Shown here piece after piece: positions 63,669 through 64,000 of a stretch of DNA of 64,000 nt; position 1 is the first letter of the stretch, and each line of letters opens with the position of its first letter. Below the pieces are notes generated by a model. The model saw nothing but the letters and a program-made list of their open reading frames with translations. It had not been told where the DNA came from and searched no databases. Origin of the DNA: Burkholderia sp. 9120 (GTDB lineage Bacteria > Pseudomonadota > Gammaproteobacteria > Burkholderiales > Burkholderiaceae); NCBI RefSeq assembly GCF_000745015.1, contig NZ_JQNA01000002.1, forward strand, positions 5,580,001 to 5,644,000. The letters are read 5' to 3'. The position numbers and the translations under genes are program-made.

Positions 63669-64000
63669 ATTCCCGCCGCACTTTCTTTGCCAATGCCAAT
63701 AGCCATCGCGCTTCCCGCGCATTTAAGAGATGATCGCGCGATAGGCAAACCAAATCACCGGCATAGCGTCGCTGAAATTAACAATTTGGTGAAAATAAAC
63801 CGCTATTCGCGCAAAGGGCGGGCATTGCCACGGCCGATAGGCCGGTAAACCGCGCTGCCGCAATGGAAAAAGCGGGAATGGATTGTTCGTTACCGCTATT
63901 CCGCGTCTTTGTCACGAATAACGGACGGATGTCAATTAAGGCAAAACACCAAGGTTGGTGCTGACTCACCGGGAACAGCAGAGCCGCGCACGCGCGGCGC
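63669..64000. other. Terminal intergenic stretch with no gene visible
   Basis: About 330 bases with lower GC (for example around 63770-63800) and short overlapping frames on both strands lacking ribosome-binding sites. Nothing recognisable. Confidence 0.4.

Overview
This window looks like a chromosomal segment of a high-GC beta-proteobacterium of the Burkholderiaceae, most likely Paraburkholderia, Caballeronia or Trinickia. The support is codon usage, many LysR/TetR/MocR/ROK regulators, a DUF2970 protein, a CysI-DUF934 pair and a FAAL-type lipopeptide NRPS. There are no rRNA or tRNA genes, no CRISPR array and no intact transposase.

1-23,210 (mostly minus strand) is an iron-regulated secondary-metabolite locus. 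From a Fur-box promoter near 20,110, transcription runs leftward through MbtH, a type II thioesterase, a 476-residue protein with a C-terminal cupin (SznF-like layout), a 4,054-residue NRPS and a second NRPS that leaves the window at base 1. The first NRPS starts with a YqcI/YcgG (FPC/CPF-motif) domain fused to a fatty acyl-AMP ligase (FAAL). It continues ACP-C-A1-PCP-E-C-A2-PCP-E, and the second runs C-A3-PCP-E-C and onward. The A2 code reads as threonine and the A3 code as aspartate; A1 has a code I cannot assign. A second Fur box drives a lipoprotein Ntn-hydrolase acylase (PvdQ/penicillin acylase family). The whole reads as a lipopeptide siderophore pathway, plausibly of the C-diazeniumdiolate (gramibactin-like) class, with the acylase removing the FAAL-loaded fatty acid late in maturation.

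23,330-29,110 holds a decayed glycosyltransferase remnant, a small membrane protein, a carotenoid oxygenase divergent from a TetR regulator, a MocR regulator and a DUF2970 protein. 29,421-35,472 holds a siroheme nitrite/sulfite reductase pair, an HxlR regulator, an ABC exporter, a flavin reductase-like protein and a repeat-bearing small membrane protein. 35,525-43,400 holds a LysR/nitrilase-like divergent pair (the nitrilase lacks its cysteine), then a LysR gene and a tripartite MFS-MFP-OMF efflux operon preceded by a coupled leader ORF.

43,500-47,381 is a ROK regulator facing an APC permease-ROK kinase operon, with a candidate operator between them. 47,573-53,120 carries a PRC-barrel protein, an orphan sugar-binding protein, an LRR-kinase, Ogt and a secreted hydrolase. 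53,264-56,761 carries a LysR regulator divergent from an alpha/beta hydrolase-SDR operon, plus a dienelactone hydrolase. 56,969-63,348 is a signalling locus: a periplasmic binding protein, a small unknown, a hybrid histidine kinase, a REC-PAS-PAS-kinase and a NarL-type regulator, the last three translationally coupled. A structured intergenic region with an intrinsic terminator (63,571-63,668) may encode a small RNA.
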